From assembly GCA_964607755.1 (NCBI GenBank), contig CAZSMC010000004.1, positions 58,149 through 122,148 of the forward strand: a stretch of 64,000 bases of DNA. Direction: 5' to 3'. Within the stretch, counting starts at the first letter, position 1. Every line of letters begins with the position of its first letter. The notes under the pieces were generated by a model, which was given only the letters and a program-made list of their open reading frames with translations, searched no databases and was not told the DNA's origin. A program made the translations under genes and the position numbers. This stretch comes from CAZSMC01 sp964607755. GTDB taxonomy: Bacteria; Zhuqueibacterota; Zhuqueibacteria; Residuimicrobiales; Krinioviventaceae. This document shows positions 35,861 through 44,737 of this stretch, piece after piece.

Positions 35861-36950
35861 TGTCCTTCCAGGTAATTTTACGGTCTATGGCAACGAAAAA
35901 TGGCAAAAGGATGGAATAGAGAAAATAATAAATCTCAAAAAGTGGGAAATTGGTCAAGATGCCACTGCAACCAGTGATGCGCGCTGCCTTGCGCAGAATT
36001 AAAAAATCCATAACCGACAGAGCAAAGAAGGTGCTGATTGGTATGAGCGGATTAAACCACATGAAACTCAAAACGATGAAAAGATGGATAAGGAAAGCGG
36101 TCATCATAATCCACAGTCCAAGCATGCGAACCTGGGTAATACCTTTAGCCCAGCGTTTTCGCTGGTTGTAATAACGTCCCAGCGGCTCGGCAGGGTGACT
36201 GCTCACCGTACTGTCTTTGGAAACCGTAAATCGTATGCGCCATGAGGTTTGTTGATCGACCTCCTTGATGAGACTAAAGTCTTCTACAAGGCTGTCACAG
36301 AGCGTTTCGTAACCGCCCACGTCCATATAAGCTTGCCTGCGGATGGCAAGGTTGTTGCCAAACCAGCTTGCCGGTTTGCCCGCCTTTGCCGTTGCCAGTG
36401 CCACGCTGGATAGATAGAGCCAGTCACAAGATTGTATTTTCCCGAAACGTGAAAGCGAATCGCTGTTCAGTAGCGTGAAACCGCCTGTGATGCCGGTGTC
36501 GTTGCCAAACATTGGTAACAGACTTTTTATCCATTGTGGTGGTACAATACAATCCGCATCAGTGATGAAAAAAAATTCTCCCTGACTGTGCGCTATGCCA
36601 GCCTGAAGAGCACCGGCCTTGCCGGGTTTATTTTTGTCCCGAGAAGCGAGATGGATTGATTTGATATGGGCATACTTTTTGGTGAAAGAAGAAATAATTT
36701 CGTTCGTGTTATCCCGGGAATCATCATTGATAATTATGATCTCAAGTTTTTCCTGCGGATAATCGAGCTGAACAAGTGAATTTAAAGTAGACACCAGATG
36801 AGAAGCTTCATTCCTGCAGGCAACAATAACGCTTACACCTGGAGTGAAATCAGTGGCTGTCTGCTCCGGCCGAATATGTAAAAGTACAAACACAGCCAGG
36901 CCGATATATGAAGCGAGAAGGACGATAAATATGACAGAAAAGACAATCAC
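35844..36950 (-). CDS. Membrane family 2 glycosyltransferase
   Basis: 368 residues. One N-terminal helix, a GT-A domain with VSVIVACRNE, IINDDSRDNT, ITDADCIVPPQW, EDFSL and QRKRW, and about four C-terminal helices. This is the cellulose/hyaluronan-synthase-like arrangement. The start is GTG 36950, overlapping the previous stop (GTGA). The start of the radical SAM gene lies inside its end. It is probably part of a surface glycan pathway; the sugar is unknown. Confidence 0.9.
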   Translation of the reverse strand: MIVFSVIFIVLLASYIGLAVFVLLHIRPEQTATDFTPGVSVIVACRNEASHLVSTLNSLVQLDYPQEKLEIIIINDDSRDNTNEIISSFTKKYAHIKSIHLASRDKNKPGKAGALQAGIAHSQGEFFFITDADCIVPPQWIKSLLPMFGNDTGITGGFTLLNSDSLSRFGKIQSCDWLYLSSVALATAKAGKPASWFGNNLAIRRQAYMDVGGYETLCDSLVEDFSLIKEVDQQTSWRIRFTVSKDSTVSSHPAEPLGRYYNQRKRWAKGITQVRMLGLWIMMTAFLIHLFIVLSFMWFNPLIPISTFFALSVMDFLILRKAARITGCSGILTNFPLFEIYYFLYSILLPFFVAIDRKITWKDNDYFG

Positions 36951-37705
36951 TTTTCTTGACTCTCGTTAGTATAATCTTTCCACTTCATTTCAACTTTTTG
37001 ACCTTTTTTGCCAATAAATGAAATATAATACGGTATATTGTACGGTTCCGGACCAAGCACAATGACAAGCTCTGTTTCTGGTGATGAAAACCGGTGAGTC
37101 AAAAGATCGGTATCCCATCTTCTGTCCTGGACTGTTCCGAGCGGATCAAAATGGAAAGTGATGTTCTTAAAAGAACCAGGCAAATTTTTCTCATTTTTTG
37201 CTTCTGATACAGAGCCGTGCAACGTCCACAATTGATCCTCTACATCGAGTGTGTAGACAAGACTGTCATTGATTTGCAATGAACTGGTACGAAGATGAAA
37301 TAGCATGCTCATGAAATTATGCGCCTCTGCCGTAATATGCCACTGATAACCGTGGTCGCTTGTCGCTTTCAATTTTTCCCAATTGTAACAAACCTGCCAG
37401 TTCTGCTTAACATTTCGCTGTTTAATAACTTTGTGATAGTGCAATGGCTGTCTGGATTGCGGATCAACTTTTGTCACATACGTGTTATGGATCGGATAGA
37501 CGAGATCAAAAACGGGAAACGTGTCTGCATGCCATGACAATGTACATAAACTGTCACTCCATTGGCAGCTCATTTCAGCATGCGCGACCGGAATGCCCTG
37601 AAAATACATGGTGTAACTGATTTTTTCACCGGATAAAAGCTCCTGATGTGCTCCTGCTACCGGATTCATCAATGCCGAAAAAAGTAAAAGCAATACAAAA
37701 CGCAT
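36947..37705 (-). CDS. DUF3108-like secreted protein
   Basis: 252 residues from ATG 37705, one base after the stop of the glycosyltransferase gene upstream; this start gives a signal peptide (FVLLLLFSALMNPVAGA). The body is all-beta (GEKISYTMYFQGIPVAHAEM, LSWHADTFPVFDLVYPIHNT, ...PYYISFIGKKGQKVEMKW), the pattern of the DUF3108 family. Function is not known for the family; it lies in the periplasm or outer leaflet. Its place between two glycosyltransferase genes suggests a role in export or anchoring of the product. Confidence 0.75.
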   Translation of the reverse strand: MRFVLLLLFSALMNPVAGAHQELLSGEKISYTMYFQGIPVAHAEMSCQWSDSLCTLSWHADTFPVFDLVYPIHNTYVTKVDPQSRQPLHYHKVIKQRNVKQNWQVCYNWEKLKATSDHGYQWHITAEAHNFMSMLFHLRTSSLQINDSLVYTLDVEDQLWTLHGSVSEAKNEKNLPGSFKNITFHFDPLGTVQDRRWDTDLLTHRFSSPETELVIVLGPEPYNIPYYISFIGKKGQKVEMKWKDYTNESQEK

Positions 37706-37706
37706 G

Positions 37707-38855
37707 TTAATCAACATCTGCTGAGTGTGACCGTTCTTTCCAATTAAAGCGCCCAAAAGTCCCCATAGCGCCGACAAAAACAATATAGGGTATTTGCAAA
37801 AGAAACCAAACCGGGAAATATTTTAGCAAATCCTGTCTTTGAAAATACTGAGTGCTCTTTATGCCGATACCGATTTCCAGGCCTGCACGTACGAGAAGAC
37901 AAAGGAGCAAAAGCTGAAGTTGCTGACCTGTGATAAAAGCCAGAGGAATGCCCACCAGCAATCCCGCGTTGTACAGAAAAACCTGAAGCAAATATACAAA
38001 AAACAATGGATTCAAAATGAATTGATAAGAACCGTTTGATGCCCATCGTTTTCGTTGGTTGAGAAAAGTCCATAAAGTAGGTTCTGGCTTTGAAGTAACA
38101 AAGGCCTCAGGATCGGAGGCGAAAACAATTTCATAATCCGTAAGCCGCCGAACCAGTTGAAGGAGGAGCACGTCGTCACCGGAAACCCGATGGGCAACGC
38201 GTTGATAACCATTGACCTGCAGAAAAGCATCCCGCCGGTAAGCCATGTTTTGTCCGGATGCAGCCAACGGGTAGTCAAGATTAGCGGTGCCGGCGGCCGC
38301 TCCCATTAGCTGGATAAAATCAAAAGCCTGGAGTTTTTCAATTAAATTTTGTTTTTCTCCCGGATAACCGAGCTGCGAAAAGCCGATCACAAATCCGACG
38401 TCATCTGTAAAGTAACGGACCATAGAGCGAATCCAGGTTTGTGGTAACCGGCAATCGGCATCTGTGGTGAGAATCACTTCTCCACTGGATTTTTTCACCG
38501 CTTGTTGCAAGGCAAATTTTTTGGGACTAAAGGTCTCGGGGGGTGTGTCAACTGAAAGCAATTTTATATTTGCGTGTTTCTTTGCATAATCCGATACGAT
38601 CAAAGCGGTTTTATCTACAGAATTATCATCAACGATAGTAATATCGAATAATTCTGCGGGATAATTCTGTTTGATCAGATCATCTAAAAGTCGGCCGATA
38701 TTTTCCTGTTCATTGCGGGCTGCAATCACTACAGAAACCCGGCGCAGCATGAAATTTTTACCGGTGCGTCTGCGCAAAAGTCCGAGGATGAACAGCAGGA
38801 TCGTCGCGCCGTATAAAACGGCCAGCGCGCAAATGATGTGAGCAAGAACAGTCAT
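37707..38855 (-). CDS. Membrane family 2 glycosyltransferase
   Basis: 382 residues. N-terminal helix, GT-A domain with VSVVIAARNEQEN, IVDDNS, TTDADCRLPQTW, SGDDVLLL and QRKRWASNG, then several C-terminal helices. It is close in layout to the gene just upstream (same lengths, same NE-EN and TDADC-P-TWI motifs), so the two look like an old tandem duplication. The gap to its neighbour is 3 nt upstream and 1 nt downstream. Confidence 0.9.
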   Translation of the reverse strand: MTVLAHIICALAVLYGATILLFILGLLRRRTGKNFMLRRVSVVIAARNEQENIGRLLDDLIKQNYPAELFDITIVDDNSVDKTALIVSDYAKKHANIKLLSVDTPPETFSPKKFALQQAVKKSSGEVILTTDADCRLPQTWIRSMVRYFTDDVGFVIGFSQLGYPGEKQNLIEKLQAFDFIQLMGAAAGTANLDYPLAASGQNMAYRRDAFLQVNGYQRVAHRVSGDDVLLLQLVRRLTDYEIVFASDPEAFVTSKPEPTLWTFLNQRKRWASNGSYQFILNPLFFVYLLQVFLYNAGLLVGIPLAFITGQQLQLLLLCLLVRAGLEIGIGIKSTQYFQRQDLLKYFPVWFLLQIPYIVFVGAMGTFGRFNWKERSHSADVD

Positions 38856-38858
38856 GTG

Positions 38859-39959
38859 TTATTTCCATTTCATCGGTTTAAACGGCCCAAGCGCCCCGAA
38901 TATGACAACATAAGGGATGTGCATTAATTCAGCTAACGGGAAAATTCGCAGATAAGACAAACGGTCCATGTGGTTTGCAAATCTATAGAGTAAAATGAAC
39001 TCTGCCACAGCCTTGATTGAAATTGCAGCAAATGGCAACAGCGTTGGTAAAATACCGGCAAGCCATAATGGCAGAGATACGAAAATTAAAAGATTGAATG
39101 CATAAACCGCACTCAGCGCGGCAATTTTAGAAACGTCATAATGAAAGCTTTTGGAGGCATGCCGCAAGCGCTGTCGAACGAATTCGTGAACATTTTTCAG
39201 CCGAAATGTCGGCACAACACTGGCAGGTTGAAAGGCGTACCGGATTTTCCATTGCGTTTTCTGCGCCAGTTTGAGAAAAAGATCATCATCACCGGAAAGA
39301 ATGTGTTTAATGTGTTCAAATCCATCCACCTGGTGATAAACTGATTTGCGGTACGCCAGGTTCCGGCCGCTGCAGGTAGCCGGATAGCCCCAGCCTGTTG
39401 AACCCGCGGTCACGGCAGCCAATGACATGGATTCCAGGGCAAACATATAATCTGTCATTGATTTCAGTTTTGGCAGTTCATAGGGTGAGAATCCGATAAC
39501 AACGCCAGTTTCCGGCGTGAAATGCTGGACCATGGTAGCAATCCAGGTGGCCGGCGGACGGCAGTCCGCATCAGTCAGAAGAATGATATCTCCTTCAGCA
39601 TGTTGAATACCATAATCCAATGCAACTTTTTTAGGAGAAGCATGATTGTCCCGGTCCTCGGTTCGAAGCAATCTAATCCGCTTATCCTGCACTGACTGAA
39701 CCAGCGAAAAAGTCCTGTCTTTAGATTTGTCATCCACAATTATTATTTCGTATAAATTCCCTGGATACTGCTGAGAAAGCAAGGCTGTTAATAAATCAGG
39801 GATATTTTCTTCTTCATTCCGGGCAGCCACAACAATGGAAACCCGCGGTTTTTCCAAAGATTTTTCGTCAGATAACCGGGAAAGCCCGATATAAATCCAC
39901 AGCAGAGCAAAAAGATAGAACAACGTGAGAAATGCGAGGATGATGTCATACACAATCAT
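38859..39959 (-). CDS. Membrane family 2 glycosyltransferase with altered QxxRW motif
   Basis: 366 residues. Same architecture as its neighbour: VSIVVAARNEEEN, IIVDDKSKDRT, LTDADCRPPATW, SGDDDLFLKL, then C-terminal helices. The product-binding motif that is QRKRW in the two other enzymes is QRLRHAS here, so the Trp that stacks on the acceptor sugar is His. It may use a different acceptor or be non-processive. It lies 41 nt after the Wzi-like gene. Confidence 0.88.
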   Translation of the reverse strand: MIVYDIILAFLTLFYLFALLWIYIGLSRLSDEKSLEKPRVSIVVAARNEEENIPDLLTALLSQQYPGNLYEIIIVDDKSKDRTFSLVQSVQDKRIRLLRTEDRDNHASPKKVALDYGIQHAEGDIILLTDADCRPPATWIATMVQHFTPETGVVIGFSPYELPKLKSMTDYMFALESMSLAAVTAGSTGWGYPATCSGRNLAYRKSVYHQVDGFEHIKHILSGDDDLFLKLAQKTQWKIRYAFQPASVVPTFRLKNVHEFVRQRLRHASKSFHYDVSKIAALSAVYAFNLLIFVSLPLWLAGILPTLLPFAAISIKAVAEFILLYRFANHMDRLSYLRIFPLAELMHIPYVVIFGALGPFKPMKWK

Positions 39960-40000
39960 AAAAATAATCGGATTGTTTTTATGAACGTCTGATAGTTGTG

Positions 40001-41566
40001 TCAGTAGTTAAAATACAATTCAAAGCGTGCCAGGTGGTCTGTAGATCGGTTACCTGGCTTGAGCTGCCAGTCTTTCGTATGGCTGTAGGTGTACGAGAGC
40101 GCAACAAAAATGTCGCGCCGGAGCTGATCGATCATGCGAAAACCGCAACGCTGGCGGATTTCATAAATGTCGCCAAGAAATACTTTTTCCGTACCTTTTG
40201 CAGGGCGTGTAACAGTATTTGCTTCACCCTTTCCTTTCCGGATGTGTTCGTAAGACGCTTCGATACGAAAATCCCGGTTGAGCTGCCAGCCCAGTTCAAG
40301 AAACGCCGTGTCACCATTAGGCCCTAACCAGTGACCTAAGATTTTATCATAATGAGTATAAATATTTACTGAATCCCAGTGCGTGTAAACATAAGGGTCA
40401 ATGCGGGTGTATTCGAATCGGAGATCAAGATTTGGCCGCCAGAAAGCATCCGCCCATAATCCGCCAACTGTAAAGGCAAACTTGTTGCCGAAATAATTTG
40501 TCCAGCTTTTCAAGGATGTCATATCATCGATAAACCATTCACCGTACAACGTCACATTCTGCAAACCAGTAAATGTGGCATCAACAAAGAGCGCATTATT
40601 ATCTTTATCGCCCAAATGATGTTCAGCCACATGATACAGCATCAGGGGATTCAAGTATGCCGGCTCGACTGGGCGGTTTCCGTAAACAACGGTTTCTCCG
40701 GCACTGACAAATAAATTTTGATGCAATTTCACATCCAGGCGGTGAGCCGCCAGATATTTGCGTCCCACATCGCTGCGCAACCAGGCGTGGGAACTGGTAA
40801 ATTTAAAACGGTTAAACCGCGAGCTCAGCTTGATCATATCAGCCGGCGGCATGTTCCGGCTTAGGGCTGTACTGCCATGAAAAGCCGGGCCCCAGGAAAT
40901 GTCATCGCGGCCAGCTTGAATCCGCAACCAATTCCATTCTAAAACAACATAAGCGATAGCCTGGTCACGGAAGACATTGGCGCCCGAGGTGACGATGGGA
41001 GTACCCTCGGCTGCTTCAAACACTTCGTCCTCGACCTGCTCGCCTCTGGTTAGAGCATTACGCGCTTCAGTGTAAAAACCGAGAGTATTACCCAGGTGTC
41101 CTCGAAAAATGCCGCCTAACATGGTCTCTGACTTGAGCTCGTCAGGTTGGAACCGCTGTCCGCGATTGGCAATCACCGATTGCCTGCCAACAAGATCGAG
41201 GTGAATTTTGCCGGTCTTTTCGTCTATGCTATAAAAGTGGGGTTCAGGTGGAATATCAGGATCAGACAATTCGTCACTGAAATCACTTTGGAACAAATGT
41301 AAGCACCTCCGGTCAGTACCTGAAAGCAGGTCCGGATTTTGTTCTGCTCGCCGGACAATTTCTTTGAGCATATTCGCAATGACACTGCGTGGCAACGGCG
41401 CGGTGCGCAGCTCATAACTGTTCACCAATCCTTTGGCTTGCATACGCTTTAAAAAATCATAGCCCCAGTGATCGTGCGGCAGGTTGACGTTTTGAGAGAA
41501 AACCTGCGACACGACGAGTAAAAAAATTATAAGCAAACTCGATATTTTTAGAAATTTTGCCGTCAT
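40001..41566 (-). CDS. Wzi-like outer-membrane capsule/glycan assembly protein
   Basis: 521 residues. Signal peptide (LLIIFLLVVSQVFSQN), then an S-layer-homology-like N-terminal stretch (LPHDHWGYDFLKRMQAKGLV) and a barrel with many aromatic amphipathic strands to a final FELYFNY. This is the pattern of the capsule assembly protein Wzi family, which helps hold polysaccharide at the surface. Its ATG shares a base with the upstream stop (TAATG), so it is translationally coupled to the fusion gene. Confidence 0.82.
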   Translation of the reverse strand: MTAKFLKISSLLIIFLLVVSQVFSQNVNLPHDHWGYDFLKRMQAKGLVNSYELRTAPLPRSVIANMLKEIVRRAEQNPDLLSGTDRRCLHLFQSDFSDELSDPDIPPEPHFYSIDEKTGKIHLDLVGRQSVIANRGQRFQPDELKSETMLGGIFRGHLGNTLGFYTEARNALTRGEQVEDEVFEAAEGTPIVTSGANVFRDQAIAYVVLEWNWLRIQAGRDDISWGPAFHGSTALSRNMPPADMIKLSSRFNRFKFTSSHAWLRSDVGRKYLAAHRLDVKLHQNLFVSAGETVVYGNRPVEPAYLNPLMLYHVAEHHLGDKDNNALFVDATFTGLQNVTLYGEWFIDDMTSLKSWTNYFGNKFAFTVGGLWADAFWRPNLDLRFEYTRIDPYVYTHWDSVNIYTHYDKILGHWLGPNGDTAFLELGWQLNRDFRIEASYEHIRKGKGEANTVTRPAKGTEKVFLGDIYEIRQRCGFRMIDQLRRDIFVALSYTYSHTKDWQLKPGNRSTDHLARFELYFNY

Positions 41567-44526
41567 TAATCCAACCTCTGTTTCAATTGTTGGATTTTAT
41601 CGGCAGCGTCCCGGTAGTTATACTGCAATTTTACCACATGGCGATACATGTGCAGCGCTTTTTGCGGACGTTTCATAATTTCATAAACCAATCCCAGCCG
41701 GTAGTAAGCTTCAGCCAGATCAGGCCACTGCTCGATGACGGTTAAAAGCGCATCCTCTGCTTTTTCATATTCGCCGCGATGACCATAGATCGAAGCCATG
41801 TAAACACGCGGAAAGGGATATTCCGGTGCCAGATCGATAGCCCGTAGAAAAGCTTTTTCCGCCTGTTCCAGTTGTTGTATGCTGAGATAGGCATGGCCCA
41901 GATGCTGCCATTCCCATGGAAAGTCGGGATGCAAATCGACAATGGTTTGCAAATGCTCAATGGCGAGGTCAAAACGGTTATGGTTAAAGTACAGGCTCGC
42001 CAGTTCTTCGTGGTACCGGTACTCGTCAGGGATTGTGCTGGTTGCTGATAAAAACATCTGTTCAGCCAGAACGGGCTCCTGATGAAAATTACGCGAGTAA
42101 ACACCTTCGAGGTAGTAACGTTCGGCTTCTGCGTATCGAGTGAGACGAGCGCGGAGCGAATCAACAGGTTCCTGCACAGGCGCGGTAAAGATAACATGCT
42201 CGGATACAGAGTACTTTAAGCGAATAAGTCCCAGGACAACCTGCGGGATTTGCATTTTGCTGACCACATGACTGAATTCGGCTCGGGGAAAATTATCGGT
42301 ATGCGGCAGCGCATCCTGGACAAATTCCGGCAGCCGGCGTTCATCCGACACAAAATGGCACAGGAACGAGCCCGGTTCGCCCAGACCGTAACTTTTTAAA
42401 TCTGCCTGGGCTTTGGGGCGATTCAACAGAGCATTTAACCGATTGTAATCGATTCTTAACGGTTCAGGAGTACCAATCATTAATACATGGCCGGCATTGA
42501 TAGCCCACAAACTCGTGTGCGGAAAAACCAGATTGAATGCCTTGATGAGCGATTTATATTCTCGAGGTGTCAGCCAGTTCGTTGAAATCCATTGACACAT
42601 CACACCGTTCCGGTTCAGATGCTGCCGGCAAATTTGATAAAACTCCTGAGTGTAAAGATTGCTGCTCAAACGCGCGTGAACAGCATTGGACGTAATGATA
42701 TCATATTTTTTAGCTGTCGAGACCAGATAACTCCGCCCATCATCAATGACCAGGTTGAACTTTTCCTGAGTTATAATGCTATGGTTTTCCCGGGTAAAAT
42801 AGTGAGCTGCCGCGCCAACCACTCCGGGATTGATTTCCACGCAGTCCACCTCCCGGATGTCCGGCTGGATAAGCGATTGCGCGGTGATTCCCATTCCCAA
42901 TCCAATAACCAGAGCGTTTTCGGGACCTTCGTGCAAGGCATAAGGAAGATAGCCGAGCATCTTGTGTACCCGGGTATCACCGTAATTGGCAAACGCCGTG
43001 ACCGAACCGTTGATGGATAAGAACTTTGTGCCATTCGGATGCTGGGGTACGGCAATCGTGGCATCCGGTCCTTCGTGGTAATAAAGCAATCGATCGGCCT
43101 GCTGTTTGGTTTGCCAGTGGCGAAAATATTCTGTCCTGGGAACAGTTAACATCGAGGCAAAGACCAAAACCACAGTCACCCCGATCATCGATGTTTTTCT
43201 CGACAGCTTTAATTCGGGATTAATAACAAAAGACACCACTCCGATGAGAATATTAATAAAAGCTGTTGCCACAACTGCTTTTATGACGCCAAAAACAGGG
43301 ATCAAAATAAAGCCCGCTGCAAACGCGCCGAAAATGGACCCTACTGTGTCTAAAAAACCAATTTGACCGATCCGTGAGCCCAGACGTCTGAGGTGCGGCA
43401 CGCATATTTTGCTGACCACCGGAAATGTCATGCCCATCAAGGTGGTTGGAATAATCATCGTCAGGAAAAAGATAAGGTACTCTTTGCCCAGGGTCGTCCA
43501 CCAACTGTTCTCATAAGTCAGGCGTAATTCATTTAGAATGTGAGAAACCTGAGAAAAGACGACCAAAACAAGTATTGCGCAAATTCCAATGGCTCCTTCG
43601 ATGATGCCGAACAAGGCCAGAAGATTTCTTTTTTTGTCCGTTATTTTTGCAATAATAATACTGCCGATAGACAGACCGAAAATAAAACTTAAAATAACGG
43701 TGGTATAAAAATACACACTTTTGTCGTAGGAAAAATCAATTAAAATTCGGCTCCAGAGCACTTCATAAGCCAACGTCGTAAAACCCTCGATGGCAAAGGC
43801 CCATAATACAAACTTTATTACACCGGACGGCAGATCAGCGCCCGGTTCTTCAGCAGAATCTTTGTAGGCTTGTCTGGGTTCGAGAAATCGATGTTGTCTT
43901 AAAGATAGCACATAAACGAGAACAGCGTTAAGCACATTGAGGGCAGCAGCGGCAAGGACAGCGTTACGTAATCCAATAGTGCGCATCAAAATAAAGCCGG
44001 CCAGAAAACAGCCGACAAAAGCACCTAAATTATTGACACTGTAGAGGCGGCCGACGTTCCATCCCAGCGTTTTTAATTTCCTGACAAAAATTTTGCTAAT
44101 CACCGGCAGAGTGCCGCCCATCAACGTGGTCGGAATGAGCAGAAATATAAAGGCAAAAACAAACCGCAAAAGCTGCATAACCATGAAACTCATCTCCACG
44201 TTGCGGGAGAAACCGATGATAAGTTTTTGAAGGCCATCGAACAAGGCAGGAAACAGGATTGCGAACAGGCCAATACCAGCTTGCAAGCCGATGAACAGGT
44301 AAAACGCGTTTCCTTTTTTGTCTACAATTTTACCGAACAAGAGATTGCCGAGCGCCAGACCGGCCATGAACGCGGTGAGCACCGTTGCGGTGGCAAAAAT
44401 ATCAACGCCAAAAACGAGACCGAATTGCCGAATCCACACCGTCTGATAGACAAGAGCGCAAAGACCGGAAAAAAAGAAAACAATAAGAAAAAGTGTTCTA
44501 TAGAGAGCTTGAGATTTCTGTGACAT
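41566..44526 (-). CDS. Membrane spermidine-synthase-like protein fused to TPRs
   Basis: About 986 residues from ATG 44526; an earlier in-frame start at 44571 adds a charged, signal-less stretch. Order: a polytopic N-terminal half with two MFS-like repeats (YQTVWIRQFGLVFGVDIFAT; TLMGGTLPVISKI and TLMGMTFPVVSKI), a spermidine-synthase-like Rossmann domain (ALVIGLGMGITAQSL, VIDDGRSYL, SNLYTQEFY), then C-terminal TPRs (EPVLAEQMFLSA to YNYRDAADKIQQ). Such fusions are common in FCB genomes. Polyamine synthesis is not shown; the reaction is unknown. It is first gene of the seven-gene envelope operon. Confidence 0.88.
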   Translation of the reverse strand: MSQKSQALYRTLFLIVFFFSGLCALVYQTVWIRQFGLVFGVDIFATATVLTAFMAGLALGNLLFGKIVDKKGNAFYLFIGLQAGIGLFAILFPALFDGLQKLIIGFSRNVEMSFMVMQLLRFVFAFIFLLIPTTLMGGTLPVISKIFVRKLKTLGWNVGRLYSVNNLGAFVGCFLAGFILMRTIGLRNAVLAAAALNVLNAVLVYVLSLRQHRFLEPRQAYKDSAEEPGADLPSGVIKFVLWAFAIEGFTTLAYEVLWSRILIDFSYDKSVYFYTTVILSFIFGLSIGSIIIAKITDKKRNLLALFGIIEGAIGICAILVLVVFSQVSHILNELRLTYENSWWTTLGKEYLIFFLTMIIPTTLMGMTFPVVSKICVPHLRRLGSRIGQIGFLDTVGSIFGAFAAGFILIPVFGVIKAVVATAFINILIGVVSFVINPELKLSRKTSMIGVTVVLVFASMLTVPRTEYFRHWQTKQQADRLLYYHEGPDATIAVPQHPNGTKFLSINGSVTAFANYGDTRVHKMLGYLPYALHEGPENALVIGLGMGITAQSLIQPDIREVDCVEINPGVVGAAAHYFTRENHSIITQEKFNLVIDDGRSYLVSTAKKYDIITSNAVHARLSSNLYTQEFYQICRQHLNRNGVMCQWISTNWLTPREYKSLIKAFNLVFPHTSLWAINAGHVLMIGTPEPLRIDYNRLNALLNRPKAQADLKSYGLGEPGSFLCHFVSDERRLPEFVQDALPHTDNFPRAEFSHVVSKMQIPQVVLGLIRLKYSVSEHVIFTAPVQEPVDSLRARLTRYAEAERYYLEGVYSRNFHQEPVLAEQMFLSATSTIPDEYRYHEELASLYFNHNRFDLAIEHLQTIVDLHPDFPWEWQHLGHAYLSIQQLEQAEKAFLRAIDLAPEYPFPRVYMASIYGHRGEYEKAEDALLTVIEQWPDLAEAYYRLGLVYEIMKRPQKALHMYRHVVKLQYNYRDAADKIQQLKQRLD

Positions 44527-44737
44527 GAAACAATCTTTCGAACTAAATTTTTTGCGTGCTGTGAATTTCAAAAATAGAAAAATTTAAACAGTAATATATC
44601 CACAAATAATGTTTTTTCAAAATTTTTTATTCTTTGATTTACATTTGAAAAATTGTAATTTAAAATCTTTTATCTTAAAAAATGAGTTTCTAAAATCTAT
44701 CAAGAATGAAAAATCTCCCACATACTAAATTTTATTT

